Assembly: GCA_963575745.1 (NCBI GenBank)
Contig: CAUYUJ010019362.1
Span: 17,501-81,500 of the forward strand
Reading direction: 5' to 3'
Length of the DNA stretch: 64,000 bases
DNA from: Prorocentrum cordatum
Taxonomy: Eukaryota > Sar > Dinophyceae > Prorocentrales > Prorocentraceae
The notes beneath the pieces were generated by a model. That model did not search any database. It saw only the letters and a program-made list of their open reading frames with translations, and had not been told where the DNA came from. The translations under genes were made by a program, and so were the position numbers. Numbering within the stretch: the first letter of the stretch is position 1; every line of letters begins with the position of its first letter. Below, in pieces: positions 39,601-49,243 of this stretch.

Positions 39601-39754
39601 CCGAGGCAAGGAAGCACAAATAATCGATCAGGACCCGTGGATTCGCGACGGGTCCCGCATCCATGCAGAATCGACGCGCTCCGCCACCATCTCGGGCGGC
39701 ATTGGCCCCTACCCTGGTCCATTCAGCTGGCGGCCGCACACCAGATCCACGCAT

Positions 39755-39845
39755 CCCCAGTCTATCCTCCTCCTCCTCCTCCTCCTCCTCTTCCTCCTCC
39801 TCCTCCTCCTCTCCCTCCTTCTCCGCCTCCTCCTCCTCCTCACAA
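39755..39845 (+). repeat. TCC microsatellite
   Basis: Runs of TCC with TTC breaks. Confidence 0.9.
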
Positions 39846-40164
39846 GAGGCGCGAAAACGCGCGCCACCCCAGCCCTTTCCGCGTCGTGACAACAATAAAC
39901 AGCGGACAATGTTTTGCAGCCTTTCCTCCACCAGAGTGCCCGTCGGTCGGAAGAAGTCGGCCGTGGCACGTAGATTAGGCTTCTGCCCGCCCCCAGAAGA
40001 GGAGGGACGAGAGGCCAAAACGGCGCCCAGGAATTGGAGGAAACATGGGAATCCCCAAAAAGAAACTTCCAAAGATCCATGGTCGGGAATCTTAGAATTC
40101 GGGCGGCCTCTCGACACGAGCAGCTCGCTGCAGAGACTGTCTCGGAGGAGGAGGGCTCCAGCCA

Positions 40165-40335
40165 GGGGCAACGACAGGGGGGGATAGGCATAGGGAGGGA
40201 AGCATCGACCCCCAATCGCCCATTGATCGCCAATAGGGGTCTGGGGGCCTATCGCCGATCTATCGGAGGTGTCTCGCCGATTCCAGGTCGATGCATCACT
40301 ACCTATGCCAGTCCCCCCCTGTCGTTGCCCCCCAT
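40165..40335 (+). mobile_element. TE-8 element, intact
   Basis: GGGGCAACGACAGGGGGGGA then TAGGCATAGG faces CCTATGCCAGTCCCCCCCTG then TCGTTGCCCC: about 32 bp inverted ends. Interior CATTGATCGCCAATAGGGG, TATCGCCGATCTATCGG and CCAGGTCGATGCAT. Confidence 0.9.
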
Positions 40336-40339
40336 CCAT

Positions 40340-40880
40340 GATGCAGGGGTCCTTGAGGGTTCGGGTAGCCTGGAGGCTGAGCTGACTCGCTAACCCAGCC
40401 TTTGCCATCCCCTCCCCCTCCTTGTCGTCCACCCGGGCGTTTGTCCCAAATCCCACATGGGCTCCCCCCGCGGCGACACCGACAACGAGGCTTGTTCAAG
40501 AAATGGTTGAGTACCGCTGTCGGTCTTCGTGCCCACTCTTCCCGTGGACTCGGGGGGTAGAAACGACGACCTGGAATCGGGGATGCCTGGGCCCTGTCTG
40601 TCGGAGGGAGGAGAGGTGACACCACAACCACCACCGGCGTGATGCCTTCAGCGAGGATGTCCCACGGGTCCAGCGAGGAGGTCCCCCGAGTTTGAAGTCG
40701 GAGGTGTCTCGAGCGGGTCGCCGCAAATCAGGGGGACCCAGGAGGATCTCTCTTCCCTTCGTGCGGCCTCCTGCCTCTGCTCCCCTCCGCACCGCCACAG
40801 AGACACGCATGAACATCCATCGCCGCGTTGTGCAGCCCGCACGGGCTCCTCGCGACGGTGGTCCGCACGACACACGACAG
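40340..40880. other. Unclassified part of TIM17 intron 6
   Basis: 40375-40425 resembles the TE-19 right end (GAGCTGACTCGCTAACCCAG). The remainder is not recognised. Confidence 0.35.
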
Positions 40881-40881
40881 T

Positions 40882-41195
40882 GCAAGCATAATTTTGCAGA
40901 GGTTCGCGCGGATACAGTCGTGGCGCTGAAGAAGGAACCCTTTTCGCTGGGGAGGGGCTCGGCGTTCCTTGATTGTTTCAAAGTTTGCCTCGGGTTTCCT
41001 GGGTTTTCCATAGGAAATCGAGGTTGAACTTATGGGAAAAAGGGGCCTCGTTCCTTATTTAGGGTTCCACAGGTCAACGCCTCGACTGTATCTTGTGTCG
41101 GCCTCGGGCTCACCTGGTCGGCGCCTCCGCGCCGCCCATGGCGCGCGCAGCGCGCCATGGCTGGGGGGTGGGGCCGTATCTCCGACCTAAGGGGC
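40882..41195 (+). mobile_element. TE-5 interrupted by TE-3
   Basis: TE-5 left arm GCAAGCATAATTTTGCAGAG then GTTCGCGCGGA stops at TA; TE-3 follows (40915-41088, CAGTCGTGGCGCTGAAG to CAACGCCTCGACTG); then TA and the TE-5 sequence resumes with TCTTGTGTCGGCC and the centre GGCGCCTCCGCGCCGCC, and its right arm GTATCTCCGACCTAAG. Confidence 0.85.
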
Positions 41196-41287
41196 CACTG
41201 CCGTGTGTTTCGTGTTCCTGCCCCGAAGTCAGTTGTGCGTTCTGGGCCCAAGCGGAGAGTTCCGTCGAGTGCCAGGTCAGCTCCAGA

Positions 41288-41450
41288 TTACCAGCCTGGA
41301 ACATATCCCTATCCCTTTGCTGGGCACCTCCTCGTCACGATGCCGATCTTAGGGATTCCCTTATTTTTCGAGGGCGAATCCCTAAGATTGTCATCGCCTT
41401 TTGGCGTGTCAATCTTAGGGATAGGGATTCGTTCGAGGCTGGTAAGCAGA
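41288..41450 (+). mobile_element. TE-23 element
   Basis: ACCAGCCTGGAACATATCCC then TATCCC faces GGGATAGGGATTCGTTCGAG then GCTGGT. Inside, ATCTTAGGGATTC and GAATCCCTAAGAT form a further stem. Confidence 0.85.
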
Positions 41451-41564
41451 GGTTGACTTTGGGTCGCCCCGAGACGGCCCATCATCTTGTTCTATCAAAT
41501 TGGAAATCCCGTCGTTCTAACGTCGGCCAGCCCCTTGCGAGAACAAGGAGGATGGGTAGGTGGG

Positions 41565-41845
41565 ATATGGGAGGAGGAGGGAGGAGCGCAGGAGGCAAGA
41601 GGGAGGCAGGGTGGGCGAGAGGGGATGGAGAGGGGGTCGGGGTTGAGGAGGGAGGGAAGCGGAGTATGAGGAGGATGGGGGAATCTTTGCCCCCGCATTG
41701 TTTGACTTTTGCGAGCCCCAGCCCCATCTCTGTGAGGATTCGCTGCACCCCCCGTCTGATGATCTCTCACACGGATGCACCCCCTGCTGAGAAGGGAGGA
41801 CAAGGAGGAGGAGGAGGAGGAGGAGGAGGAGGAGGAGGAGCAGAG
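41565..41845 (+). repeat. GGA-rich stretch with microsatellite
   Basis: Loose GGAGGGA-rich DNA ending in a clean GGA run (41801-41840). Confidence 0.7.
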
Positions 41846-42074
41846 GAGTACCCTGGAGGTCTCCGGAGGTCCCCCGAAGCTTCTGCATGCTTTCGGGTGA
41901 TGGATACTTTTTCGATGGCCCTCACCCGGCGGAGAGCGCCCAGCAGGGCCGACGGGCGCCGCTGCTCCCGGGCAGCGATCGGCGCGGCTCGAGGGCCCTG
42001 TGCACAAGTGGCGGCGGGAGCGAGCAGCGCAAGGAAGCGAGCAGAAAGTACAGCAGAGACAGGAAGGGAGGAGG

Positions 42075-42180
42075 GGGAGGAGGAGGAGGAGGAGGAGGAG
42101 GAGGAGGAGGAGGAGGAGGAGGAGGAATGGGAGGAGGAGGAGAAGGAGGAGGAGGAGGAGGAGGAGGAGAGAAGAGGAGG
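42075..42180 (+). repeat. GGA microsatellite
   Basis: Clean GGA run with GGAATGGG and GAAGGA breaks. Confidence 0.9.
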
Positions 42181-42329
42181 GGCGAACTGAGATGGATGGG
42201 ATCGGTGGTCACCGGAGACGCTCTGCGCGGGGCCCAGGCCAGAGAGAAGCGTGGGCCGGCGATCCTCGAGCCTCGGAAATTTGCCTCTCCGCCCATTCTC
42301 TCCGCGGCGCGAGCTCGTGCTCCCCCGAG

Positions 42330-42426
42330 GTCCACGTCGAAGACCCCGCGGGAGATGGCGCTGGAGCAGATGGAGCAGGAGAAGCAGATGGCGGAGCCTC
42401 TCCGCGCCCCCCTCCTCCCATCGGAG
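42330..42426 (+). CDS. TIM17: Possible TIM17 C-terminal tail exon
   Basis: The frame reads STSKTPREMALEQMEQEKQM then AEPLRAPLLPSE, a charged, helix-like tail. The acceptor AG (42328-42329) then G gives exactly the phase needed to continue exon F (completing the arginine codon). Tails after the fourth span are variable in Tim17 proteins, so the sequence itself does not prove membership; phase, strand, position and codon use support it. A GC donor candidate after GAG (42426) coincides with the first base of a TE-4 element. A similar MEQEEREKQAAERGEEG ending in a stop lies at 43019-43072. It may be another tail exon or a duplicate. Confidence 0.42.
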
Positions 42427-42596
42427 GCGGATAGACCTCCTGCCTTGACGCGTCGATGAAGGAATTGGCCGTTTTCGGTTCGCGAGAGGGCGTCGCGGCC
42501 GTCACGTTTGCGGGTCCAGGTCCGTCGGCTTCGCTCCCAGGCCGTTCTCGTTGAGGGGAGGTTTACTAAGGGGAGGTTTGCCCACCGCCGCTCCCA
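42427..42596 (+). mobile_element. TE-4 MITE copy next to a coding segment
   Basis: GCGGATAGACCTCCTGCC to GGGGAGGTTTGCCCACCGCC; standard TE-4 interior. It begins with GC and is followed by GCTCCCAG, so the element together with a few bases has intron-like borders. Confidence 0.85.
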
Positions 42597-42837
42597 GCGG
42601 CCGGGCCAGAGCCCTGTTCACGGGCCTGCGCAGCTTGCCCTGCCTTTTTTCTGCGGCCCGTGCACCTCCCCCGAGCTGGGGCCTTTCTCTGGGGAGGGCG
42701 GCTCCGGGGAAGCGCGGCCGCCCCAGGGATTTTGGCTGTCGCTTCCTCTCTCGGGCCTGCCGTCGTTCCTTCTCCTCCCTCCCCCTTCTGCATTCAGGGG
42801 GGGAGGTAAAACAGGGCTAGGATCGGCATAAATCGCT

Positions 42838-42892
42838 CCAGAGCGTTCCGGAGCGCTCTCAGAGCGTTCCGGAACGCTCTGGAGCGGCAGCG
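42838..42892. repeat. GAGCGTTCCGG palindrome
   Basis: GCTCCAGAGCGTTCCGGAGC followed by GCTCTCAGAGCGTTCCGGAA and CGCTCTGGAGC can fold back on itself along about 25 bp with few mismatches, and each half contains the self-complementary TCCGGA. Confidence 0.85.
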
Positions 42893-43339
42893 GCGCCCAG
42901 TACATCCTCCAAACCCGCCGATTCTCAGAGATTTCGAGTTATCCCGATCCGATTTTGTCCCGATCTTCGCGTCGTTTTAGGAGGAGCTCGTCTCCTCCCT
43001 CCGCTCCTCCTCCTCGCGATGGAGCAGGAGGAGCGAGAGAAGCAGGCGGCGGAGCGGGGGGAAGAAGGATGACCGCGGTACTATGCCTGCCACCGTCGCC
43101 CCGCACAGCGTACTTCGAAAGGAAAGCAAATTCTTGACGCTTCGCGTATCCCCACCAGCGGCCGCAGCCCGACCGTGACCGCCTGCCGCTGGCGCTTCCG
43201 CCTGCGGCTGTAAAAAAAAGAAGAAAAGTATCCCCACCAGCCCATCCAAAAACGATGCCCAGGCGAATTGCGGTGATCAGGGAAGTGAGGGAGCATACAG
43301 AGTAGCAAAGGGCTGGGGGACCCGTCTTACCCAAGAGGG

Positions 43340-43560
43340 CGAGGATGGAGGAGGAGTCGGAGGAGGATGAGGAGGAGGAGGAGGAGGAGGAGGAGGGGGA
43401 AAAGGCGGATGATGAGGAGGAGGGGGAGGAGGAGGAGGATGAGGAGGGGGAGGAAGAGAAGAGGAAAGGAGGAGGAGGATGAGGCTGATAAAGTGGAGCA
43501 GAAGGAGGAGGAGTAGGCCGACAAGGAGGAGGAGGAGGAGGATGAGAAAGATGAGAAGGA
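43340..43560 (+). repeat. GGA microsatellite-rich stretch
   Basis: GGAGGA runs with GATGAG and GAAGAG breaks. Confidence 0.85.
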
Positions 43561-43589
43561 ACAAGAACAATGACGTGCACAAGAGCCTC

Positions 43590-43850
43590 CTAGGATGTCC
43601 CTTGGAAGTTGTTTTGGAGTCCTCTTGGAGCGCCTGGGGGATTCTTGGATGCCTCGGGGATCCTCTTGAGGCCTCTTGGGGGTCTAGGGAGCCTCTTGAG
43701 GGCCTCTTGGGGACCTCTTGGGGCCTCCTGGGCGCCTCTTGAGGCCCTCTTGGGGCGCTCTTGGGAGCCTTGGGAGCGCTCTTGGGGCCATCTTGGAGGT
43801 GATCGATCAAAGGAAGGGGGTCCCCCAATTAGCGTCCCCCCTCGGGAGCC
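43590..43850 (+). repeat. CTTGGGG-type degenerate array
   Basis: GGCCTCTTGGGG words; ends in GATCGATCAAAGGAAGGGGG then TCCCCCAATTAGCG, which resembles the end of the array at 51.2 kb. Confidence 0.75.
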
Positions 43851-44056
43851 TCTAAAATCGGCCAAAACCCTAGTAAAACCAATGATTTTGGCTTCCTCGC
43901 CGAGGCCGTCTTGGACGCTCCAACTACCAGCGAAACCCCCCGTCCAGGTCCAGGGGAGGGGGTTAGGGGGAGGGGTAACCTCCTCCCCGAAGGGGAAGAA
44001 GGGAAGATGGAAGAGGAAACTCCCTGAACCACCTACGCCCAGAGGGCTGGTGGGAT

Positions 44057-44227
44057 TTGTAAATCTGATATTTCGACGCTCCGCGCGGTTTTCTTGGATC
44101 GGCGCATGGGCCCCCATGGCGCAGCCTCCGGCGCCGATGCTGGCGCGCACCCCGCGCCAGGGAAGGGGGTTCACCGCAGATCCAAGCAATCTGCGCGGAT
44201 CGCCAAAAGTTCATGTTTATGTTGTTT
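44057..44227 (+). mobile_element. TE-5 foldback element
   Basis: CGACGCTCCGCGCGGTTTTC then TTGGATCGGCGC faces GATCCAAGCAATCTGCGCGG then ATCGCCAAAAGTTCATG. Centre GCGCAGCCTCCGGCGCC. Confidence 0.88.
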
Positions 44228-44311
44228 CCTTCTAGTAGTGGATATTGCTCGGGATGCGTTTGCGAGTGTGAGACGTGCATACCGCATGCCTCAGCTTATT
44301 CAGAGCGTGAG

Positions 44312-44450
44312 TTACCTACCCCGCTCTCGATTCCAAACAAAACCATGTCATTCCACGCGCCTCATCGTCACGCGGCCTCACTGGTGCGGGCCGTAGCTTC
44401 GCATGCTTTGGTATCTCTTGGAAGCGAGGGTGGTCAAAAGCGAGGTAGGT
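44312..44450 (+). mobile_element. TE-25 MITE copy
   Basis: TTACCTACCCCGCTCTCGAT to GGTGGTCAAAAGCGAGGTAG then GT; inverted ends ACCTACC.CGCT. A second copy is at 57010-57147, and even the preceding flank (CAGAGCGTGA) is shared. Confidence 0.85.
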
Positions 44451-44459
44451 CCGTCTGCC

Positions 44460-44545
44460 TCCCACTCATATATTATCTCTCGGTCTATCTATAGATATAT
44501 ATACATGTAAATCTATGTATATATATATATATAGATGTAGATATG
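44460..44545. repeat. TA-rich microsatellite
   Basis: TATATATATATATAGATG and CTATCTATAGATATATATAC. Confidence 0.85.
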
Positions 44546-45174
44546 TGCGGTTCCAGCGCAGGGGCTCAGGGCTTGGATGTGTGAAGGGAGAGATGCGCCA
44601 GTGTTTAGCGCAAGGGAGGTTTCGCGTTTCTGCCAGAGCGTGCCTCAGCCGGATGACTGTTCCCGTCAACGTCCATGCAATGGGATGGCGGCAATGACGT
44701 GCCGCGGGGTGTCCGCCGTTCGGTCTGCGGTGCAGTCGATTGCATTCGTCAGGTTTGGTTCGGTCGGGTGCGTTGCTGCAGTGGCGCGCTCCGCTACAGG
44801 CCCTATTGTTTCGGTCGGTTCAAGTTTCATTGTCGGCTCGGTCGGTTTATGCAACTAGTAGTGCGGGGGGCCCGCTACTGTCGCATCGCATCCAGCGATC
44901 AGAATGCCGCGCACCAATGGTCACACTATTGCGCGTAGCTGGTTCTCGAACTTGCCTGCACCTCTTGAGCCGAGCATGTCGCCACGGCAGCGCGTGATTG
45001 CACATACTCTGCACGAGTAGCTGAAGGCGTGCACCCGTGCATGTATACACGACGTGTACTTGCTTGTTTTAGCAAGCCGCAGCCACCGAGGCGATCCCAT
45101 GGGCCATTTGACACGTCCTGGAGTTGGGCGGAAAATACGGCGCAGTCACGGCTTGAGAGTTCTTGGCCAACCAG
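44546..45174. other. Unclassified stretch
   Basis: TCGGTCGG words near 44750-44845. No recognised gene or repeat. Confidence 0.35.
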
Positions 45175-45332
45175 GAGGGGAAACAATACACAGGCACAAT
45201 TAATCGGCGATTCCCATGAAAATATTGGAAAATATGGGGAGTGGGGGAGAAGACGAAGACCCAGATAATATTGGAATCTATGGGGAATCTTGGGATTTGT
45301 GAGTGTTTATGTGTGTGCCCTTGGACCCCTTC
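45175..45332 (+). mobile_element. TE-10 MITE copy
   Basis: AGGGGAAACAATACACAGGC to GTGTGTGCCCTTGGACCCCT. It abuts a TE-15 copy. Confidence 0.75.
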
Positions 45333-45512
45333 AGTCAAGGGAGGAAAAACAACCCAGTCCCGATAATTGGCGTCAACTTACCAGCCTTGGGAGTTTATTA
45401 GACAGCCCTGCCCTGTTCGAGTCCTTCTGTGGGTACGTTTGCCAAAGCGGCTTCGCGTTTCGGGGTGATTGTTGTGAGGATGGATGTAGATGTTCTGCTT
45501 TCTGCTCGGGTT
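45333..45512 (+). mobile_element. TE-15 element
   Basis: TCAAGGGAGGAAAAACAACC, ATTGGCGTCAACTTACCAGC, AGCCCTGCCCTGTTCGAGTC, GCGGCTTCGCGTTTCGGGGT and GATGTTCTGCTTTCTG match the nested copy at 31549-31688. Confidence 0.75.
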
Positions 45513-45699
45513 TCATCGTATCCTCATGGAGCCGCAACCGCGAGCAACCTCAAGGGAACTCCCGAGTCGACCTGGCAGAACCCAGCGGCAATCTGCGACG
45601 GTTGATCCTCGAGCGCGATTGGAACCTAAGCGCGCGCGAAGCGCGCGCGTGGTTCTAGTCCTGATGGAGCCCCGCCCTGTCTCTCGGCGACTACACGGG

Positions 45700-46027
45700 T
45701 ATGGTTACGCCGGGGTGTGGTTTGCAATCGGCAGCGTTGGAGCTTGGGGAGCACGACGCTGACCTCGTCGGGCCTCCTCGGGGCGCGGCGGGCAGCCCTG
45801 ACGAGGTCACAGCCCGCCCCCCGGATGCCCCCCCAGGGTGCCGGTTGCAAGCCACACCCTTGGCGAACAGAACCCCCAACAGTGACACGTCGATTGAGGA
45901 ATTGGCCGTTTTCGGTTCGCGAGAGGGCGTCGCGGCCGTCATTTTTGCGGGTCCAGGTCCGTCGGTTTCGGTCCCAGGCCGTTTTCACTAAGGGGAGGTT
46001 TACTTAAAGGGAGGTTTGTCCATTGCC
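45700..46027 (+). mobile_element. TE-24 with TE-4 at its right end
   Basis: TE-24 runs from GGTTACGCCGGGGTGTGGTT then TGCAATCGGCA to GCCGGTTGCAAGCCACACCC (45858). TE-4 follows (GGCGAACAGAACCCCC to AGGGAGGTTTGTCCATTGCC). CCCTTGGCGAAC before and CCCTTTGCGAAC after TE-4 look like a duplicated target. The TE-24 counterpart is at 62664-62850. Confidence 0.78.
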
Positions 46028-46225
46028 GAACCCTTTGCGAACCATACTTCCCAGAGTCGCCACATCTCGCGCCTGCCACCTCTCGCGGGCCCGCGGGGCC
46101 CGCGCGACCGCGCCGCGAGGGCGCCTGGCCGCCCCGGTGCCTGTCGGCCTCGGCCCTCTCTGGGTTCCGGCCCGTCGTGGCGGGGGCCCCCTGCCCCGCT
46201 CGGTGGGAGCGGGGGCCAGCTGGAA

Positions 46226-46654
46226 GTTGGACCTTACCAGTTTGAAACATATCCCCATCCCTGTGTTTGGCATCGCCTCACCTCAGAGCCCCGAATCATC
46301 AGGGGTAACTCGGGTCAGGGTTAACTCGGGTTCGTGTTTCGGGAATCCAAACCCGAGTTACCCCGGGCCCGATTTACCCCGGATAACTCGGGCGTCCAGA
46401 GCCCCACATCATCAGGGGTAACTCGGGTCAGGGCTAACTCGGGTTCCTTTTCCGGGAATCCAAACCCGAGTTACCCCGGACCCGAGTTACCCCGGATAAT
46501 TCGGGCGCCCAATATCCCCATCCTTGTGTTTGGCATCGCCTCACCTCGATGCCGATCGTGACGATTCCCTCCGTTTCTGATTCACATCCCTAAGCTTGGT
46601 CTCGCTTTTTGCTCGCCCATCTCAGGGATAGAGATAAGAAGTTCGAGGTTGGTT
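46226..46654 (+). mobile_element. TE-23 interrupted by a doubled palindrome
   Basis: TE-23 ends ACCAGTTTGAAACATATCCC and AGTTCGAGGTTGGT. Inside are two units of about 107 bp (46285 and 46392), each with GGGGTAACTCGGGTCAGGG, CGGGAATCCAAACCCGAGTT and ACCCCGGATAA. The insert is flanked by 36-bp direct repeats (46249-46284, 46512-46547; one mismatch). Confidence 0.85.
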
Positions 46655-46676
46655 CAGTCTGCCCCCTGGGCGTAAA

Positions 46677-47098
46677 CTTCAGGGGCAACGAGAGGGGGGA
46701 TAGGCATAGGGGGGGGATGCATCGATCCCCAATCTTCCATCCATCGCCGATAAGGGGTAATTATGATAGCCCCCCCCCCGGGAAGGTGCGGATTCGCCAT
46801 CGGGGGCCGAATTCGGCGATGTGCCGCCGATCCCAGGTCGATGCGTCCCCTCCTACCCCTTCCCCCCGTATCGTTTCGGGGGCGGGCAGACCTCCTGCCC
46901 TGACACGTCGATTAGCGGATTGGCCTTTTTCGGTTCGCGGGGGGGCGTCGCGGCCGTCCTTTTTGCAGGTCCGGGTCCGTCGGCTTCGGTCCCAGGCCGT
47001 CTTCACTGAGGGGAGGTCTACTCAAAGGGAGGTTTGTCCACCGCCGGAGGTCGATGCACATCCCCTCGCATCCCGTCCCCCCCTGTCGTTGCCCCCCC
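46677..47098 (+). mobile_element. TE-8 interrupted by TE-4
   Basis: TE-8 left end GGGGCAACGAGAGGGGGGAT then AGGCATAGG, right end GTCCCCCCCTGTCGTTGCCC. TE-4 sits at 46881-47043 (GGCGGGCAGACCTCCTGCC to GGAGGTTTGTCCACCGCC). The TE-8 tail, from AGGTCGATGC to TCGTT, is present on both sides of TE-4 in diverged form. Confidence 0.8.
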
Positions 47099-47259
47099 AC
47101 CTCTGGGCTCCGACCCGTGGCAGGCCTCGGCCTCCTGCCCCGCTCGGGGGAGCGGGGACTGGCCGGAGGTCGGACCGCCCTCTGGGAGCGGGGGCTGGGC
47201 GCAGACTGTCGGGCGGGTGGCAGCGGGCGGTGGAGAGGGCCAAGAGAAGGGCCATAAGA

Positions 47260-47500
47260 AAGGGGCCAAGAAAAGGGCCATAAAAAAAGGGGCCCTAGAG
47301 GGGCCCTTGAGGGCCATAAAAAGGCCCTAGAGGGCCCCTTTGGGAGCCATGAGTCATGAGGGGGTCGTGTCGCCATAAGGGGGCCCCTGGTGGTGAGGAA
47401 AAGGGTCATAAAAGGGGCCCTTTGGGGCCCCTGTGGGAGCCAGTGGGTGCCCAACTGGGGCCCCACAGGGCCCCTTTGGGGCCCTCTTTTTTGGCCCCCC
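47260..47500 (+). repeat. GGGGCCC / GGCCATAAAA-rich tract
   Basis: Repeats of AAGGGCCATAA, AGGGGCCC and GGGCCCCTTTGGG words without fixed period. Confidence 0.7.
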
Positions 47501-47564
47501 CTTTGGGACAACCCCCCCCCCGTGAGCACCGCAGGTGCGGTCAGGTTACCCGGACCCCCGACGT

Positions 47565-47697
47565 CGTGACTTTTGTCACCACTGCGACTGTCATTGCGAA
47601 TGCGACTGCGACTGCGAGAACAGCAGAATTCTACAACTGGATTCTCACCTGAATCTTAAGGGGAATGCTTCCAGATATGTTTATACACATCGCTGTT
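47565..47697 (-). repeat. TE-28 repeat
   Basis: The minus strand reads AACCTAACAGCGATGTGTAT, CATATCTGGAAGCATTCCCC, TTAAGATTCAGGTG and TTGTAGAATTCTGC then TGTTCTCGCAGTCGC. The same order is on the + strand at 59250-59346. Confidence 0.75.
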
Positions 47698-47710
47698 AGG
47701 TTACAACGTC

Positions 47711-47862
47711 GACCCGCAGAGGCCTGGACCCGTTCCCCGGGGCTGGTTTTTCATCCTGACCCGTTTCTTGACGGTCCCGGGTTCCGGTGAGGGCCTTGGG
47801 AGGCCGAAAACAGGGAAAATCCGGCCGTCGTGATTTTTGTTTCACATCGCGAGAGGGTCTGG
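47711..47862 (+). repeat. TE-26 repeat
   Basis: CCCCGGGGCTGGTTTTTCAT, CCTGACCCGTTTCTTGACGG then TCCCGG; the inverse is at 57200-57260. GTGATTTTTGTTTCA at the end recurs near 57382. Confidence 0.6.
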
Positions 47863-48445
47863 GTGCGAACACTCCCAGGATGCTCAAACGCCCCCGGATG
47901 TGCACGACCTCCGGGAGGCTCAGAGCCCCAGGGGTGGGTGGGAGCGCCCGGGGGTGTCTACGAACTCTCAGACATTTTCTATATCTTCTTCGGAGTCTCA
48001 TCAGGAATCTTTCGAAACCTTCTCAGGATGTTTGTTGGGGGGGGGGACTCCTCAGGACCCCTTTGGATCCTCAGGAATCCCTTCTAGGAGTCTTCCGCAA
48101 TCTTCAGGAAGCTTTGTTCACGTACCCGTGAAAATCCTTCAGGAAGCCTTCAAGAATCCTCCATGCAGAAGTGTTTCCCTACAAGCAGGCAGGAGACCCA
48201 CCCCCAACACCCACAGGCAGACCCAGCCCCGCTCCCACAGGGGAGGGGGACCCCCCCCCCTCAACCAGAGGGGGGCGGTAGGGGTCGTCGGCCTCGTCGG
48301 CCGCACCCGGCGCGCCCGGTAGGAAACGTTCTGGGAAAGGGGGGGGAGGAGGGGGGTCGGGTCGTCTGCGGGCGGCCCCCGCTCTTCGACTGGTGCGGAA
48401 CCCCTGGGGATTTTTGAGGGGGGCCCGTGCCACGGGGGGCCGCTC

Positions 48446-48593
48446 ACACGTGTACACCACGTCGCTTAGCCGGCCAGGGAGCCAAGGAGTCAGGCGACGG
48501 ATTCGGTGTATAGACGCTCCAGCGTCCCACAAGTGGTGCAGCTGGGGCGCCCATACCCCGAGCTCCTTGGCCGGCCAAGCGACGTGGTGTATG
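48446..48593. mobile_element. TE-27 inverted-repeat element
   Basis: TACACCACGTCGCTTAGCCG then GCCA faces TTGGCCGGCCAAGCGACGTG then GTGTA; also CCAAGGAG against CTCCTTGG. Arms of about 35 bp; only copy in the window. Confidence 0.85.
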
Positions 48594-48599
48594 CATCAT

Positions 48600-49240
48600 G
48601 CCCCTCCCATCCTAGGTCTTGGAGATTTTTCAGGGGTTCTGGACATCGAGAAGGCTTGCAGTCGCTACGGTCGGGTGCGCCTCGCAGTTCTGGCCAGAAG
48701 GAGCCCTGGACAAGTCCAGGGGTGTTTTGTTGTCTTCTGGGCTCACACGTCTAGTGTCATGTAAAATCGCGACGGCCGAGTGATTCCTTAATTTGGGCCT
48801 CTAGATGCTTTCCTGGTCTTGAGACCTGAAAACCATCCTGGGAGATGGAGGGAAGATGCCAGGGGGCCACGCAACGAAATCGCATTGACGTTGGGTCTAT
48901 GGGATTGAGGCCAGCCAGGGTCGCAAAGTTGGCCTCGGTGTTAGTCAGCCGGGGAAGGGCCAGCGAAGAGGGAGGAGAGGGTTTGCTCTTCGCCTAATCT
49001 TTCATGGTGCTCTTGCAGTCTGTGTCTGTGTTTCGGTCTTGGTGATACTGCGCGTTCTCCATCCCTTGCGGACATGTGCACTTCGGGCTTGCGAATCGTT
49101 TGCGGCGTGCCTCAACACATCACAGGAGATGAGCAGCCCAGCTCGAGTTCACAGGAGATCCGCGACTACGTCCGTGCTGCGCCCATTTTCCCGCTTGCTG
49201 ACCTTGGTTTACCGGCGCCTGCCCCCAGCCAAGGAGTACA
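48600..49240. other. Unclassified stretch
   Basis: No recognised repeat or gene. Confidence 0.35.
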
Positions 49241-49243
49241 ACA

